Position numbers and translations under genes: made by a program. Shown here piece by piece: positions 7,974 through 17,937 of a stretch of 64,000 bases of DNA. Under the pieces are notes generated by a model. That model saw nothing but the letters and a program-made list of their open reading frames with translations. It ran no database searches and was not told where the DNA came from. Origin of the DNA: an uncultured Eubacteriales bacterium (GTDB lineage Bacteria > Bacillota > Clostridia > Oscillospirales > CAG-382); the NCBI GenBank assembly GCA_934444645.1, contig CAKSCV010000005.1:62001-126000 (forward strand), read 5' to 3'. Within the stretch, counting starts at the first letter, position 1; every line of letters starts with the position of its first letter.

Positions 7974-9038
7974 ATGCGTTTTCCGTTAGAAGCCTTAGTT
8001 GAGCCGCTTGTTCATTGGTATGAATTAAACCGCAAAACCTTTCCGTGGCGGGAGGATCCGACGCCGTACCGCGTTTGGATTTCCGAAATCATGCTCCAGC
8101 AGACGCGTATCGAAGCGGCTCTGCCGTATTATACCCGCTTTTTAGAAGCGTTTCCGGATGTTTGTGCACTGGCTTCGGCGGAGCAAGAAAAGGTTTTGAA
8201 GCTGTGGCAGGGACTCGGCTATTACAGCCGGGCAAAAAACTTGCAAAAAGCTGCCAAAATCGTGTGCGAAACCTATCACGGCGAGCTGCCGCGTTCGGCA
8301 AAGGAGCTGCGTGCCTTGCCGGGCATCGGCGACTATACCGCCGGAGCGATCGCCTCGATCGCCATGGGATTGCCAGAACCGGCGGTGGACGGCAATGTGC
8401 TTCGTGTGATCATGCGCCTTGCGGCGTGCGGGGATGATGTGATGCGCGCGGACGTCAAAACGCGTGTGGCGGAAGAACTGCGTCAGATCTATCCGTCCGG
8501 TGCAAAAGCCGGACTTTTGACGCAAGGACTGATGGAGCTTGGTGAGACCGTGTGTCTGCCGGCCGGGGAAGTGAAATGCGGCGTTTGTCCGCTTTCTTCG
8601 CTGTGCCTTGCGTATGCAAGCGGAAAAACCGCCGAATTCCCGGTTCGCTCCAAGCCGAAGCCGCGTGCAGTCGAAGAGCGGACAATCGTCGTATTGACGC
8701 ATAGAGGGCATGTGGCCCTGCATAAGCGAACCGAAGGCGTGCTTCGCGACCTGTGGGAACCCGTGAACTTTGCCGGGAAAATGGATCTTGCGGCGGTCGA
8801 AAAACGCTTGTCCGAAAGCGGCGTTTCGGTCGTTTCTTCGGAAGACCTCGGAAAAGCCAAGCACGTTTTTTCCCATATCGAGTGGCATATGACCGGCTTT
8901 TTGTGCGAAACCGACGGCGAGCCGAACGCTCTTTCCGACGGCTATGCCTTGCTGTGGGAGGATGCCGAAGAAATCGGCGAGACAAAAGCCGTTCCGTCGG
9001 CTTTTCGGGCATACCGCAAGAAAACCGGCTTGTTGTAA
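7974..9038 (+). CDS. mutY: A/G-specific adenine glycosylase
   Basis: Removes adenine mispaired with 8-oxoguanine. The ATG at 7974 has AAAGGAG 9 bases upstream; an in-frame GTG at 7950 is rejected. The 354-residue product has the catalytic glutamate segment ISEIMLQQTRIEAALPYY, the helix-hairpin-helix LPGIGDYTAGAI, the catalytic aspartate in VDGNVLRV, and a 4Fe-4S cluster with spacing C-X7-C-X2-C-X5-C (CLPAGEVKCGVC...C). The first gap is one longer than the X6 of E. coli, a variant I recall in Clostridia. A C-terminal NUDIX-like domain (about 225-345) reads 8-oxoG. The gene appears intact. Confidence 0.95.
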   Translation: MRFPLEALVEPLVHWYELNRKTFPWREDPTPYRVWISEIMLQQTRIEAALPYYTRFLEAFPDVCALASAEQEKVLKLWQGLGYYSRAKNLQKAAKIVCETYHGELPRSAKELRALPGIGDYTAGAIASIAMGLPEPAVDGNVLRVIMRLAACGDDVMRADVKTRVAEELRQIYPSGAKAGLLTQGLMELGETVCLPAGEVKCGVCPLSSLCLAYASGKTAEFPVRSKPKPRAVEERTIVVLTHRGHVALHKRTEGVLRDLWEPVNFAGKMDLAAVEKRLSESGVSVVSSEDLGKAKHVFSHIEWHMTGFLCETDGEPNALSDGYALLWEDAEEIGETKAVPSAFRAYRKKTGLL

Positions 9039-9102
9039 TATATTGAAAGCTTTTTCTCCTGCCATACTGAAAAAATATCATAAATTCTCCTACTTTGGGA
9101 GG

Positions 9103-9131
9103 ATGACAAAATCGGAAAAACGCGGTAAAAT
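9103..9131 (+). promoter_or_regulatory. Possible promoter of the LuxR-type regulator
   Basis: ATGACA (9103-9108) and TAAAAT (9126-9131) with 17-base spacing, about 45 bases before the regulator start. Each element has one mismatch to consensus. Confidence 0.45.
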
Positions 9132-9176
9132 AATACGTATTCAAATATGCAAAATGCGTGAGAGCGGAGGTGCCCG

Positions 9177-11525
9177 ATGGCTGCTTTTACCGCCGTGCGG
9201 CCGGAAACGGAACAAAAATTCCGGCATTTTTTGGAAAAAGGACGGGTGTTTTTGTTTTCCGCCCCCTGCGGCTTCGGAAAAACGGCTGCTTCGGAAAAGC
9301 TGTTGACCGGCAGACGTGTTTGGCGCGTGCAGGCGGAAGCTTTGCCGCCGCGCTTTACGGATTTCGAAACGTGGGATATCCTTCTTGCGGATAATCTGCA
9401 GGAGCTGTCCGACACCGAGGTCAAGCATGGGCTGTGCGATGCCATCCGTGAGCATCCGGAAAAGCGGTTCGTCTTTCTGACGCGCGGCCTGCCGCCCGGT
9501 TATCTGTTGCCGTTCCGCTATGCGGGACTCATGGAAACGGTGAACTGTGAAGAGCTGTTTTTAACGCACGACAGCATCAAAAAGCTGTTTGAAAGCTACG
9601 ATGTAAGCCTTTCGGAGGCACAGGTTGAGGATTTTGCGGAGCTTACCGAGGGCTATCCGCTGGCATTGTCGCTCATGGCCGGGAAAATGCATGACGGCGC
9701 GGCGTTTGACGCGAAATTGAAGCTTGAAACCGAACGGGAGCTTTTTATCTACTACGAGGAAGCGGTTTTCAACCGCCTGGAAATGCCCATCCGGCGTTTT
9801 TTATTGGATGTTGCGGCCTTTGACGAATTTGATACCGAGCTTGCAAAAATGGCAACCGGTGAAAGCCGTTCGGGCGACTATTTGGCACTTCTCGTGCAGA
9901 ATTCCACCATGCTGTTATCAAGCCGCGCGTCTGTCTATCATTTTTGGCCGATTTTTCGGCGTTTTCTTTTGTGGGAACAGTCGCGCGTGTATTCCGACGA
10001 ACAGCGCAAAGCCCTTTATGCACGCGGCGGTCTGTATGCCGAGCTGCATGAAAACTACGGAAAAGCCCTGGAGTATTATTCCAAAAGCGGCGCAAAGGAT
10101 AAGGTTTCCGAGCTGCTCATCAAAAGCTTGTCCTTTCATCCGGGCATGGGACATTTCGAAGAGCTTGAGGGCTATTTTTATTCGCTTTCCGATGAACAGA
10201 TCGAAGCAAGTCCTGCACTCATGCAGGGCATGAGCTTGCTTACGGCGTTGTCGCTCGATTATGAGACCTCGGAAAAATGGTATCGCAAGCTGCACCGGTT
10301 TGCCGAGGTGCGTAAATCCGACGACCTTGCCGCCAAAGAGGCACGCAGCCGGCTTGCGTATCTTGATATTTCTTTGCCGCAGCGCGGCACAAGCGGACTT
10401 GTGCAGACCATCACGGATGTGTTCCGGCTGCTTTCCGACCGCCGGATCAAATTGCCGCCGTTTTCGGTCACCAGCACGCTTCCCAGCATCATGAACGGCG
10501 GCAAGGATTTTTCGCCGTGGAGCAAGCGCGACGACCTTTTGTACGCTACCATGCGGCTTCCGGTCGAGACGGTGCTCGGCAAAGACGGCGTGGGACTTGC
10601 GGAATGCGCCATCACGGAAAGCAAATTCGAAAAGGGCGAAGATGTGTCGGCACGAATGCTGACGCTCGTATCGAAAATCGCCGTAATCGAAGCGCGCGGC
10701 ACGCCGGATATCGAGTTTGCGCTTGTGGGACTTTTGGCACGCAGTCAGATCCATTCCGGACGCGCCGAGGACGCGTATCGGAGCGTGAAGGATCTGCGCG
10801 CACGGTTTGCCGGAAAGGAGTATACACGCTTTTTCGGAAACATCGATGCGTTTCTCTGTCAAATTGCCTTATATTGCGGCAACGAACACGCCGCCGAAGC
10901 GTGGTACGCCGAAAAAGCACCGCGCAGCTTGGTGACGCTGCGCGTTATGAAACGCTATCAATATCTGACGCAGAGCCTTGTTGAGCTGTCACGCGGCGAT
11001 AACCGGGCGGCTTTATTTACGCTTGCGCCGCTGGACCCGTATTATATTGCCTGTGAGCGCCACATCGACCGCATTCATGCCAAAACCGTCGCCGCGATTG
11101 CCAAATACCGCTTAAAGGATGAATCGTGGAAAGAGGATTTCTGCTTGGCACTGGATATTGCGCACACCTACGGTTTTATCCGCACACTCAGCGCATACGG
11201 CGCACAGGTACTGCCGCTTGTTGAGAGCGGCGTATGGCAAAAGGACGCCGTTTACTTAAAAAAGCTGACTGCACAGACGCGTGCCATGGCCGTGTTTTAT
11301 CCGAATTATCTGAAACCGGCTTATCAGATATCGGAAAAGCTGACGGACACCGAACTGCAGGTATTAAAGCTGTTGTCTGCCGACAAAAGCAATGCCGAAA
11401 TCGGTGCGATTCTCGGCATTCAGCTCACCACCGTCAAGAGCCATGTCAGCCATATTCTGCAAAAGCTCGGCGTCAGCCGCCGAAACGAAGCCAAAACCGC
11501 CGCCGAAAAGCTGCGGATCTTATAA
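9177..11525 (+). CDS. MalT/LAL-like LuxR-family transcriptional regulator
   Basis: A 782-residue regulator of the large ATP-binding LuxR type. A Walker A loop (SAPCGFGKTAASEKL) lies at residues 27-41, followed by an AAA/STAND-like ATPase region. A long alpha-helical, TPR-like middle (about 280-700) and a C-terminal LuxR helix-turn-helix (LTDTELQVLKLLSADKSNAE onward, ending NEAKTAAEKL) complete it. Such proteins act as ATP- and ligand-dependent activators, MalT being the model. The ATG at 9177 follows GCGGAGGTG. The stop is only 30 bases before the giant secreted-protein gene, so that gene is the most likely target or operon partner. The inducer is unknown. Confidence 0.88.
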   Translation: MAAFTAVRPETEQKFRHFLEKGRVFLFSAPCGFGKTAASEKLLTGRRVWRVQAEALPPRFTDFETWDILLADNLQELSDTEVKHGLCDAIREHPEKRFVFLTRGLPPGYLLPFRYAGLMETVNCEELFLTHDSIKKLFESYDVSLSEAQVEDFAELTEGYPLALSLMAGKMHDGAAFDAKLKLETERELFIYYEEAVFNRLEMPIRRFLLDVAAFDEFDTELAKMATGESRSGDYLALLVQNSTMLLSSRASVYHFWPIFRRFLLWEQSRVYSDEQRKALYARGGLYAELHENYGKALEYYSKSGAKDKVSELLIKSLSFHPGMGHFEELEGYFYSLSDEQIEASPALMQGMSLLTALSLDYETSEKWYRKLHRFAEVRKSDDLAAKEARSRLAYLDISLPQRGTSGLVQTITDVFRLLSDRRIKLPPFSVTSTLPSIMNGGKDFSPWSKRDDLLYATMRLPVETVLGKDGVGLAECAITESKFEKGEDVSARMLTLVSKIAVIEARGTPDIEFALVGLLARSQIHSGRAEDAYRSVKDLRARFAGKEYTRFFGNIDAFLCQIALYCGNEHAAEAWYAEKAPRSLVTLRVMKRYQYLTQSLVELSRGDNRAALFTLAPLDPYYIACERHIDRIHAKTVAAIAKYRLKDESWKEDFCLALDIAHTYGFIRTLSAYGAQVLPLVESGVWQKDAVYLKKLTAQTRAMAVFYPNYLKPAYQISEKLTDTELQVLKLLSADKSNAEIGAILGIQLTTVKSHVSHILQKLGVSRRNEAKTAAEKLRIL

Positions 11526-11555
11526 AAACGCAAGTCAACTTCAAGGAGGAAAGTC

Positions 11556-14500
11556 ATGAAACCAAAAACAATCGGATTCCGTGTATGCAGCGTTCTTGTC
11601 TGCGCGTTTTTGCTTGCAATCGCCGCCTCTGCGGCCGGTTCCGTCAAATTCGGCATCCAAGATGGCGATAAGCTCACCTTCGCCGGAAGCGATGAACCCA
11701 TCGTGTGGAACGTTGTTTTAAGCGACAAAACCAACACCGACGACGAAAGCGGTATGCTGCTTCTTGCCGATAACCTGATGGGAACGGCAGAAAACACCAC
11801 AAGCAGCACGAGCGGCTTGAAGGCCGCCTTTACCGCATGCTACGACAAGGAATTCAGCGACCTTCAAAAAAGTGCTACTCTGCGGGTGACCAAACAAGAC
11901 GCGCCCAAAAAATTGACGGTTCTGTTGTATGGAGTGCAGCCTGTCAGTGCCTGGTGCAACGGTGCTCTCAACGGCGAAGTGCTGTTTGCCCTTTCTTACG
12001 AGGAAGCAGGTTTGCTTCCCATGTCAAAACTTGCTGCCGAAAGCACTTGGTGGCTTCGCACGGTTGGCGACAGTCCGTACGACTGCTACACCTATGTTGC
12101 GACAAATGGTGGCCTGTCCACTGCAGGGTACGCTCCCACTTGTTCGCTCCGTCCGGCGGTCAACCTCAAAAAGGCGGCTTTCAATGTGCATTCGGTTGCC
12201 GGTGAAGCACCGCTTCTTTTGCCGATTGAGGCTGCCGAAAGCGCAAACACATTTACCGCTGTTACGAATAATGCGACGGCATGGAAATTGAACCTGCCGC
12301 AGACGGACATTTACGTCGCGAGCGTTCAAACGACTGTGGCAAGCGACAATTCCCTTTCGTATGATATTCGCTTGAATGCGGCGGCAGGGGAGAACGGCGG
12401 CCTTTCGTTCATCATCGTAAAGCCCGACGGAACGGTTTCGTATTATATGCACAAGATTTTTGAAACAACGCCGCAAACCGATCTTGCCGGTGCGTTTGCG
12501 CTTCCGTCCGACGTCGATAAAGAAAACGACAAAATGTACGTGTTCTACGAACGCTCGGTCGGCAAATTTTCGGGTGAGATCAGTGAGCTTGCCGAAATCT
12601 GCTTAAGCCATAAGTACGAAGTCAAGGATTTCTCGGATACCGTACATAAATACACCTGCACCACGTGCGGCAAGAGCTATACCGAAGCGCACGATTATAC
12701 GGTGTCTGGCACAAGTGCCGACGGGCATACGATGGTTTGCTCGGTCTGCGGCGGCGTGCATACGCTTGCGCACACTTTCAAAGCCGTTCAGATCGACAAC
12801 GCCGACGAGCATCGCTTAGTTTGCACGGTTTGTAACTATGCCGGGGATTATAAAGAACACACTTATGCGTTTGAGTACGAGGACTACAAGGATCACAAAC
12901 GCTATTGTACCGAATGCGGCGCATACGGCTATATGAAGCACAACTTTGATGACTATGTGCCGTATTATGAGTTAGATCCGACGCAATGGCACGCGCATAC
13001 CTGCGCCGACTGCGGTTGGTTTTCGTATTACAAGCACGACATCGTCTGCACGGATTTGGGCTACGACGAAGGGCATGAACGCGCCTGCACCGAGTGCAGC
13101 TATAAGGAGACTCTTGCGCATACCTTTGATACGACTGCTTACCCGGATAAGCATATCCAAACCTGTGGTGCCTGCCGCGCCCGGTACGAGCTGCCGCACA
13201 CCTTTGGCGGCGAAGCGACGGAAGTCGATGATACATATCACAGCATCACCTGTTCGGTCTGCGGCTATGTGCAGAAAGAAAAGCACGACCTTGTTTATAC
13301 CGCGCTTAGCGACGGTTTGCGCCATGCCTATGCCTGCGCCGATTGCACCTATGGCGGAAAAACTGCGCTTCACACGTTCGTCTACGATACCGATTACACG
13401 GTTCCCGGCTTCAAGACCGCACACTGTGTCTGCGGCGTGACGGGTGATACGGCAGCAGCTCTCGGAAAACCGGCAGAGGATGTTGCCATCGTCCGCGACG
13501 TCATCGATGAATATTCCATCAGGCTGACTGCCGGGGAATCCACCGGAATAAACGGATACCGGTGCCTGTTTACCGACCGGTATGGCGGCGATTTTCTCGG
13601 CCGGAGCGTTCAGGACGGCGGCAGTGACCGCTATATCATCCGCTTTGCCTTTCAGACCAAAAAAGCGTTTACCTGTACCGGCCTTTGGATTCGGCTGTCC
13701 GATATTTCTTATGCTGTCGATCCGTACAGCGTGATCCTTTACGGCAGAGAGACCGAAGAAAGCGAATATGTTAAAATCGGCGAAGCTACGCTTTCCTATC
13801 TCGGCACGGAAGGCACAAACCGCAACGGCACATATTTGTTTACCGGCGCCGATCTCAAAGCCTATGCCGACTATCGGCTTGATTTAGTCGGTTCGACGGA
13901 TGCCGAACTCAAGCTTGGCAAAGCATATCTGCTGGGATTACCGACCTCTGCGGTCAACTATCGGCTTTCGGGTGTCATGCTCGCAGAGAAAGAGCCTGTT
14001 TCGCAGATCGCTCCCGGCGACGATCTTTCCGTAACCCTGCTTTCGCAGAACGGCCATCCGGCAAAGGAGAACGTAACGGTGCTCGAAAACGGTGCTTTGT
14101 TCTCCGGCTTTACCTATTCCGAAGAAACCGGCCTTCTTGTTATCGACGGCGCGTCGATCGGCAGCGGCAAGACCTATACAGTGAAGGCGACGGCTCCGTC
14201 AAAGCCTGTGAAGGTCACCGCCGAGCTTGCAGGAATCTCCTTTGAAGGTGCTTCCTATGCCGCTTTCGGCACAGAATATACGGCATACCTTACGGACAGC
14301 TTGGGCGGCACCACCTATCTGCCGTATGAGTTTACGGTTACGATCGGCGGCAAAGCGTTTGACGGCTACGAGTTTGCACAGTGGGTAGGGGAGTTTTCGA
14401 TCCCCGGCAGTGCCATTACCGGCGACATTGTGATAAAGGGCGGAGAAACGGGACGCGCAAATCCCGCGGATGCTCTTTTCAGCGTCGAACGCGCGGGCGA

Positions 14501-16574
14501 AAGCATCCGTTATTATGATAATGCCGATGAGTTCGGCGACCAGATGAATCGCGGTTCGTCTGTCATTACGCTGTTCAAAGACCTTGAAATTGTATCGGAT
14601 ATTTCGAATGATGAAGGCACGGTCGTTCTCGATTTGAATGGCCATACCTTAACACAGGATGCCGATATCAGCTTTAAGGTTCCCGATAATTCGGCATTGA
14701 CCATAAAGAACGGTACGCTGCGTTTTAGCGACGAAAGTTACGGCTATGTTTCATACGATGGGATCCTCCATATGGAAAACGTGACGGTGTCGCGAGACGC
14801 TTCGTCCGAAGTCCCGGTTTTTGCTCTGAACGGCAAGCTGTATCTGAAGGATTGCACGTTCACGTCCGAAATATACGTCGGCGGCTTTATGTCGGTTGAA
14901 AACAGTACGCTTGCCTCTTTGCAGTTAGATCTAGGTGCCAAAGGAGCCTTTTACAGCGGCACGATCGGGGAACTCCGGTATGAGGAGTATGAAAGCGTGC
15001 CGACCCTCTTTGACCTGCTTGCCGAAAACACGGCTCTGTATGTTGAAAATGCGACTTCCGAAACACTTGCGGCACTTGTGGATAAAACCGCCTTTGCACC
15101 GGCCGGCGGCATTGTTGTCAAACCGGCGGACGGCATTCTGACCTCCGAACCGCAGGAGGCCACTGTCCCGTATAATTCCGGCGAAACGGTCGCGCTTGCC
15201 GTCAAAGCAAGCGGAGAGGGCGAATATCGCTGGTATGGCCCGGATGGCAAGATCGAAAACGCCGACGGCACGTTAAAAGTCGAGACGGCCGACCTTGCAC
15301 TGGGCAAGTATGACTATACCTGCTACGTCCGAAGCGGCAATTATCTTGTCAAAACGCACGCGTCCGTAACGGTGGAATGCGCGCATGAAACGGTGGATGA
15401 AAACGGCGTCTGCGAAAGCTGCGGTACGCTCCTATGTATCGAAGTGACCGACGCGAACGGCACGACCAAGCTCTATGGCGATATCGAAGCAGCTCTTGAC
15501 TATGTTAAGAACAAGCCCGGTTCGACCATCCGCTTACTTCGTGACACGGTCTTTTCCGGCAACGGTGCTTTCTCCGGAAGCTACAGGGAACTCTATTTGT
15601 CCGGTGAAAATATCACGTTTGACTTGAACGGAAAGACCTTCAAAATCGAGAATCAGAACTCTGACATCTATGTAAACGGCACATATACCTTAAAGAACGG
15701 AACGCTTGACGCGCCGCTTCGGTTTACCGATTTCCAGGAGACCGGCTACCTGACCGTCGAAAACGTCGAATTCTTAAAGCTGTTCTTGGTCGATAAAGAC
15801 CGAGTGTGCCTTGAAAGCGGCAAATTTGCCTACTTACGAATGTTATACGGTGATTTCGCGGATGCTCTGGGTGAAGGCAAGGCGTATTACTTCTATGGAG
15901 ATAACGTTTGGTATGACGGTGCATATAAAAGCTCTTTGGAAAATGTCGAAGTGCGGAATGCACCCGTTGTCATCGTGACCCAGCCGAAGGAGCTGATCCT
16001 TGGCGCGGATGAAAGCGGAACAATGTCGGTGGAAGCCGTGAAAGCCGCCGGTTATGAGGATCAAGAAATTACCTATCAATGGTATGAAACGACCTATGAA
16101 TACACCCTCGAAAACGGTTGGAACGGAAGCTATATATTCTCTTCGGAAATCAAGCTCGAAGGTCAAACCGCGTCGGTTCTGACGCTTCCCGATACGGTCG
16201 GCGAGAATAAGTATTACTATTGCACGGTCACCGTGGACGGCTATACCGTAAAAAGCGATATTGCCGCTTATCGCCGCGGCGTGGGAAGTCCGGTGCTGAC
16301 CGTAGGAAATGCTGACAATTTGCGCTACGGCTTCTTCAGTGTCGATCCGCAGGGGCGCGACTGCATCGTTGTGATTGCCGGTTTCAAGAACGAAAGATAT
16401 GTTCGTATGAAGACGGTTTTTGTGGACGGCGATACGAAGCTTTACGGTGAAACACTCTTGAACCTTGATTTTGATGCCTCATACTTTGATGAGGTTCGTA
16501 TCTTTGTCGTGGAAAGCATTGAAACTTTCAAACCGCTTTGCGAAAGTGCGTCGGTTTACAAACCGAAAAACTAA
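11556..16574 (+). CDS. Giant secreted multidomain protein with nine HxxxCxxC...H repeats
   Basis: A 1672-residue exported protein. A signal peptide (VCSVLVCAFLLAIAASAAGS) occupies about residues 10-30. The N-terminal region contains WWLRTVGDS and SLRPAVNLKKAAF, resembling DUF6273-type domains of clostridial surface proteins. Residues 364-606 carry nine tandem units of about 27 residues, each H-X3-C-X2-C-X7/8-H. Next come a jelly-roll-like region (about 640-800), beta-helix-like stretches (LDLNGHTLTQDADIS; DLNGKTFKIEN) and an Ig-like segment with a further CESCG pair. No LPXTG or SLH anchor is seen at the C terminus, so it may be released or held non-covalently. It follows the LuxR-type regulator by 30 bases. 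The function is unknown; adhesion or metal binding is conjecture. Confidence 0.85.
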   Translation: MKPKTIGFRVCSVLVCAFLLAIAASAAGSVKFGIQDGDKLTFAGSDEPIVWNVVLSDKTNTDDESGMLLLADNLMGTAENTTSSTSGLKAAFTACYDKEFSDLQKSATLRVTKQDAPKKLTVLLYGVQPVSAWCNGALNGEVLFALSYEEAGLLPMSKLAAESTWWLRTVGDSPYDCYTYVATNGGLSTAGYAPTCSLRPAVNLKKAAFNVHSVAGEAPLLLPIEAAESANTFTAVTNNATAWKLNLPQTDIYVASVQTTVASDNSLSYDIRLNAAAGENGGLSFIIVKPDGTVSYYMHKIFETTPQTDLAGAFALPSDVDKENDKMYVFYERSVGKFSGEISELAEICLSHKYEVKDFSDTVHKYTCTTCGKSYTEAHDYTVSGTSADGHTMVCSVCGGVHTLAHTFKAVQIDNADEHRLVCTVCNYAGDYKEHTYAFEYEDYKDHKRYCTECGAYGYMKHNFDDYVPYYELDPTQWHAHTCADCGWFSYYKHDIVCTDLGYDEGHERACTECSYKETLAHTFDTTAYPDKHIQTCGACRARYELPHTFGGEATEVDDTYHSITCSVCGYVQKEKHDLVYTALSDGLRHAYACADCTYGGKTALHTFVYDTDYTVPGFKTAHCVCGVTGDTAAALGKPAEDVAIVRDVIDEYSIRLTAGESTGINGYRCLFTDRYGGDFLGRSVQDGGSDRYIIRFAFQTKKAFTCTGLWIRLSDISYAVDPYSVILYGRETEESEYVKIGEATLSYLGTEGTNRNGTYLFTGADLKAYADYRLDLVGSTDAELKLGKAYLLGLPTSAVNYRLSGVMLAEKEPVSQIAPGDDLSVTLLSQNGHPAKENVTVLENGALFSGFTYSEETGLLVIDGASIGSGKTYTVKATAPSKPVKVTAELAGISFEGASYAAFGTEYTAYLTDSLGGTTYLPYEFTVTIGGKAFDGYEFAQWVGEFSIPGSAITGDIVIKGGETGRANPADALFSVERAGESIRYYDNADEFGDQMNRGSSVITLFKDLEIVSDISNDEGTVVLDLNGHTLTQDADISFKVPDNSALTIKNGTLRFSDESYGYVSYDGILHMENVTVSRDASSEVPVFALNGKLYLKDCTFTSEIYVGGFMSVENSTLASLQLDLGAKGAFYSGTIGELRYEEYESVPTLFDLLAENTALYVENATSETLAALVDKTAFAPAGGIVVKPADGILTSEPQEATVPYNSGETVALAVKASGEGEYRWYGPDGKIENADGTLKVETADLALGKYDYTCYVRSGNYLVKTHASVTVECAHETVDENGVCESCGTLLCIEVTDANGTTKLYGDIEAALDYVKNKPGSTIRLLRDTVFSGNGAFSGSYRELYLSGENITFDLNGKTFKIENQNSDIYVNGTYTLKNGTLDAPLRFTDFQETGYLTVENVEFLKLFLVDKDRVCLESGKFAYLRMLYGDFADALGEGKAYYFYGDNVWYDGAYKSSLENVEVRNAPVVIVTQPKELILGADESGTMSVEAVKAAGYEDQEITYQWYETTYEYTLENGWNGSYIFSSEIKLEGQTASVLTLPDTVGENKYYYCTVTVDGYTVKSDIAAYRRGVGSPVLTVGNADNLRYGFFSVDPQGRDCIVVIAGFKNERYVRMKTVFVDGDTKLYGETLLNLDFDASYFDEVRIFVVESIETFKPLCESASVYKPKN
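12636..13373 (+). repeat. Coding repeat array of nine Cys/His finger units
   Basis: Nine consecutive units of about 81 bases encode H-X3-C-X2-C-X7/8-H, for example HKYTCTTCGKSYTEAH and HERACTECSYKETLAH. The ligand positions are nearly invariant while the other residues diverge, so the repeats are old and selected. A tenth, degenerate unit (HCVCG) follows. Confidence 0.85.
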
Positions 16575-16593
16575 AACCGGAATATCCTATCTG

Positions 16594-16628
16594 CACAGAC
16601 GGCATAAAATCGTGCCGTCTGTGTTTTT
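16594..16628 (+). terminator. Intrinsic terminator after the giant secreted protein
   Basis: CACAGACGGCA (16594-16604) pairs perfectly with TGCCGTCTGTG (16613-16623) around an 8-base loop and is followed by TTTTT. Confidence 0.9.
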
Positions 16629-16671
16629 CATCTCCATTCGCCTCTATTTTCGTGAAAAACGCAAAAAACGA

Positions 16672-16700
16672 TTGAAATTATCGCGGAGTTGTGCTATACT
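16672..16700 (+). promoter_or_regulatory. Sigma-A promoter of the LUD gene cluster
   Basis: TTGAAA (16672-16677) and TATACT (16695-16700) with a 17-base spacer, about 40 bases before the LUD gene. It may drive the run of plus-strand genes to 20708. Confidence 0.8.
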
Positions 16701-16741
16701 GTATTTGACTGTAAAAAATACCCGAAACGAGGTGTATCTTT

Positions 16742-17389
16742 ATGGAAATGGACAAAAATAAGTACGATATCATCCGCTTGCGTATGGAACGCACGGCAAA
16801 AGCATTACGCCGCAACAATATGCTGTGCGAATGCGCCGAAAACGCCGCCGAAGCACTCGATATCTTACAGGATATGCTCGATGAAGGCAGCACGGTGGCG
16901 GTGGGCGGCTCGATGTCGCTGTTTGAAGCCGGTGTGATCAACGAGCTGCGTGCCGGAGAGTATCATTTTCTCGACCGCTACGAAAAAGGGCTGACGCGCG
17001 AGCAGATCAAACGGATTTTCCGCGATTCCTTTTCGGCAGATGCCTATATCACAAGCACCAACGCCGTTACCGAAAACGGTGAATTATACAACGTCGACGG
17101 CACCGGAAACCGTGTGGCTGCCATGCTCTATGGACCGGACAGCGTGATCGTGCTTGCCGGTTACAACAAAATCGTCAAAGATCTTGACGAAGCCAAAGCG
17201 CGTGTGGAAGCTGTTGCCGCGCCTGCCAATGCCGTGCGTCTTTCGACCGATACGCCCTGCCGCACGACCGGAATGTGTATGCATTGCCGCAGTGAGGATC
17301 GCATTTGCGCAGACTATGTCGTTATGAGCCATCAACGCACCAAAGACCGCATTAAGGTGATTTTGGTTGCCGAAGAGCTCGGTTATTAA
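16742..17389 (+). CDS. LUD-domain protein (LutC/YkgG family)
   Basis: A 215-residue protein of the lactate-utilisation (LUD, formerly DUF162) family. The segment VAVGGSMSLFEAGVINEL near residue 56, ITSTNAVTENGELYNVDGTGNRVAAMLYGP in the middle, and a cysteine-containing CRTTGMCMHC stretch near 175 are typical of stand-alone clostridial members. GAGGTG lies 7 bases before the ATG at 16742. No lutA or lutB partner is nearby, so a role in lactate oxidation should not be assumed. Confidence 0.88.
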   Translation: MEMDKNKYDIIRLRMERTAKALRRNNMLCECAENAAEALDILQDMLDEGSTVAVGGSMSLFEAGVINELRAGEYHFLDRYEKGLTREQIKRIFRDSFSADAYITSTNAVTENGELYNVDGTGNRVAAMLYGPDSVIVLAGYNKIVKDLDEAKARVEAVAAPANAVRLSTDTPCRTTGMCMHCRSEDRICADYVVMSHQRTKDRIKVILVAEELGY

Positions 17390-17410
17390 ACAAAAAGGAC
17401 TTTTTACCCG

Positions 17411-17911
17411 ATGAATGCACTGAATATTGTCTTATTGGAGCCGGAAATCCCGCAGAATACCGGCAACATTGCCCGCACCTGCGCCGCCACCGGCGCGTCG
17501 CTGCACCTTATCGAGCCGATGGGCTTTACGGTCACCGACGCGAAATTAAAGCGTGCCGGGCTTGATTATTGGGACAAACTCGATATCACCTACTACAAAG
17601 ACATCGAGGATTTCTACGAACGCACAAAAGGCGGCGAATACTTCTATTTTTCCACCAAGGCGCCGCGCTGCTACACGGATATCGCCTATCCGAACCCGTG
17701 CTACCTCATTTTCGGCAAGGAATCGGCAGGGATTCCCGAATCAATACTGAAAAAGAACCTCGAACGCACCGTCCGCATTCCCATGCGCGATAGCCTTCGC
17801 AGCTTGAATCTGTCCAACTCCGCCGCCATTGCCGTGTACGAGGTGCTGCGCCAGCGGCACTTTGAAGGACTGGAGGAACAGGGCTTTTTAAGCGTACTGT
17901 ATGACGAGTAA
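17411..17911 (+). CDS. trmL: tRNA (cytidine/uridine-34 2'-O)-methyltransferase
   Basis: A SPOUT-class methyltransferase, 166 residues, that methylates the wobble ribose of tRNA-Leu isoacceptors. It starts with the typical NIVLLEPEIPQNTGNIARTC, contains HLIEPMGF and the knot motif YLIFGKESAGIPESIL, and ends with the AdoMet-binding RIPMRDSLRSLNLSNSAAIA and YEVLRQ. The length matches TrmL (about 157-165). It follows the LUD gene by 21 bases with an AAGGAC site. Confidence 0.95.
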   Translation: MNALNIVLLEPEIPQNTGNIARTCAATGASLHLIEPMGFTVTDAKLKRAGLDYWDKLDITYYKDIEDFYERTKGGEYFYFSTKAPRCYTDIAYPNPCYLIFGKESAGIPESILKKNLERTVRIPMRDSLRSLNLSNSAAIAVYEVLRQRHFEGLEEQGFLSVLYDE

Positions 17912-17937
17912 ACAAAAATCCGAAGAAAGGATCTGCC

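Noticed and set aside
8142..9065. 307-codon minus-strand frame opposite mutY
   Set aside because: Antisense shadow of mutY with no motif.
9918..10862. 314-codon minus-strand frame within the LuxR-type regulator
   Set aside because: Antisense shadow; composition is atypical and no ribosome site is seen.
12636..13373. Repeat array considered as CRISPR
   Set aside because: The units are coding, about 81 bases long, diverged at DNA level, and conserved only at Cys and His codons; there are no identical repeats with spacers.
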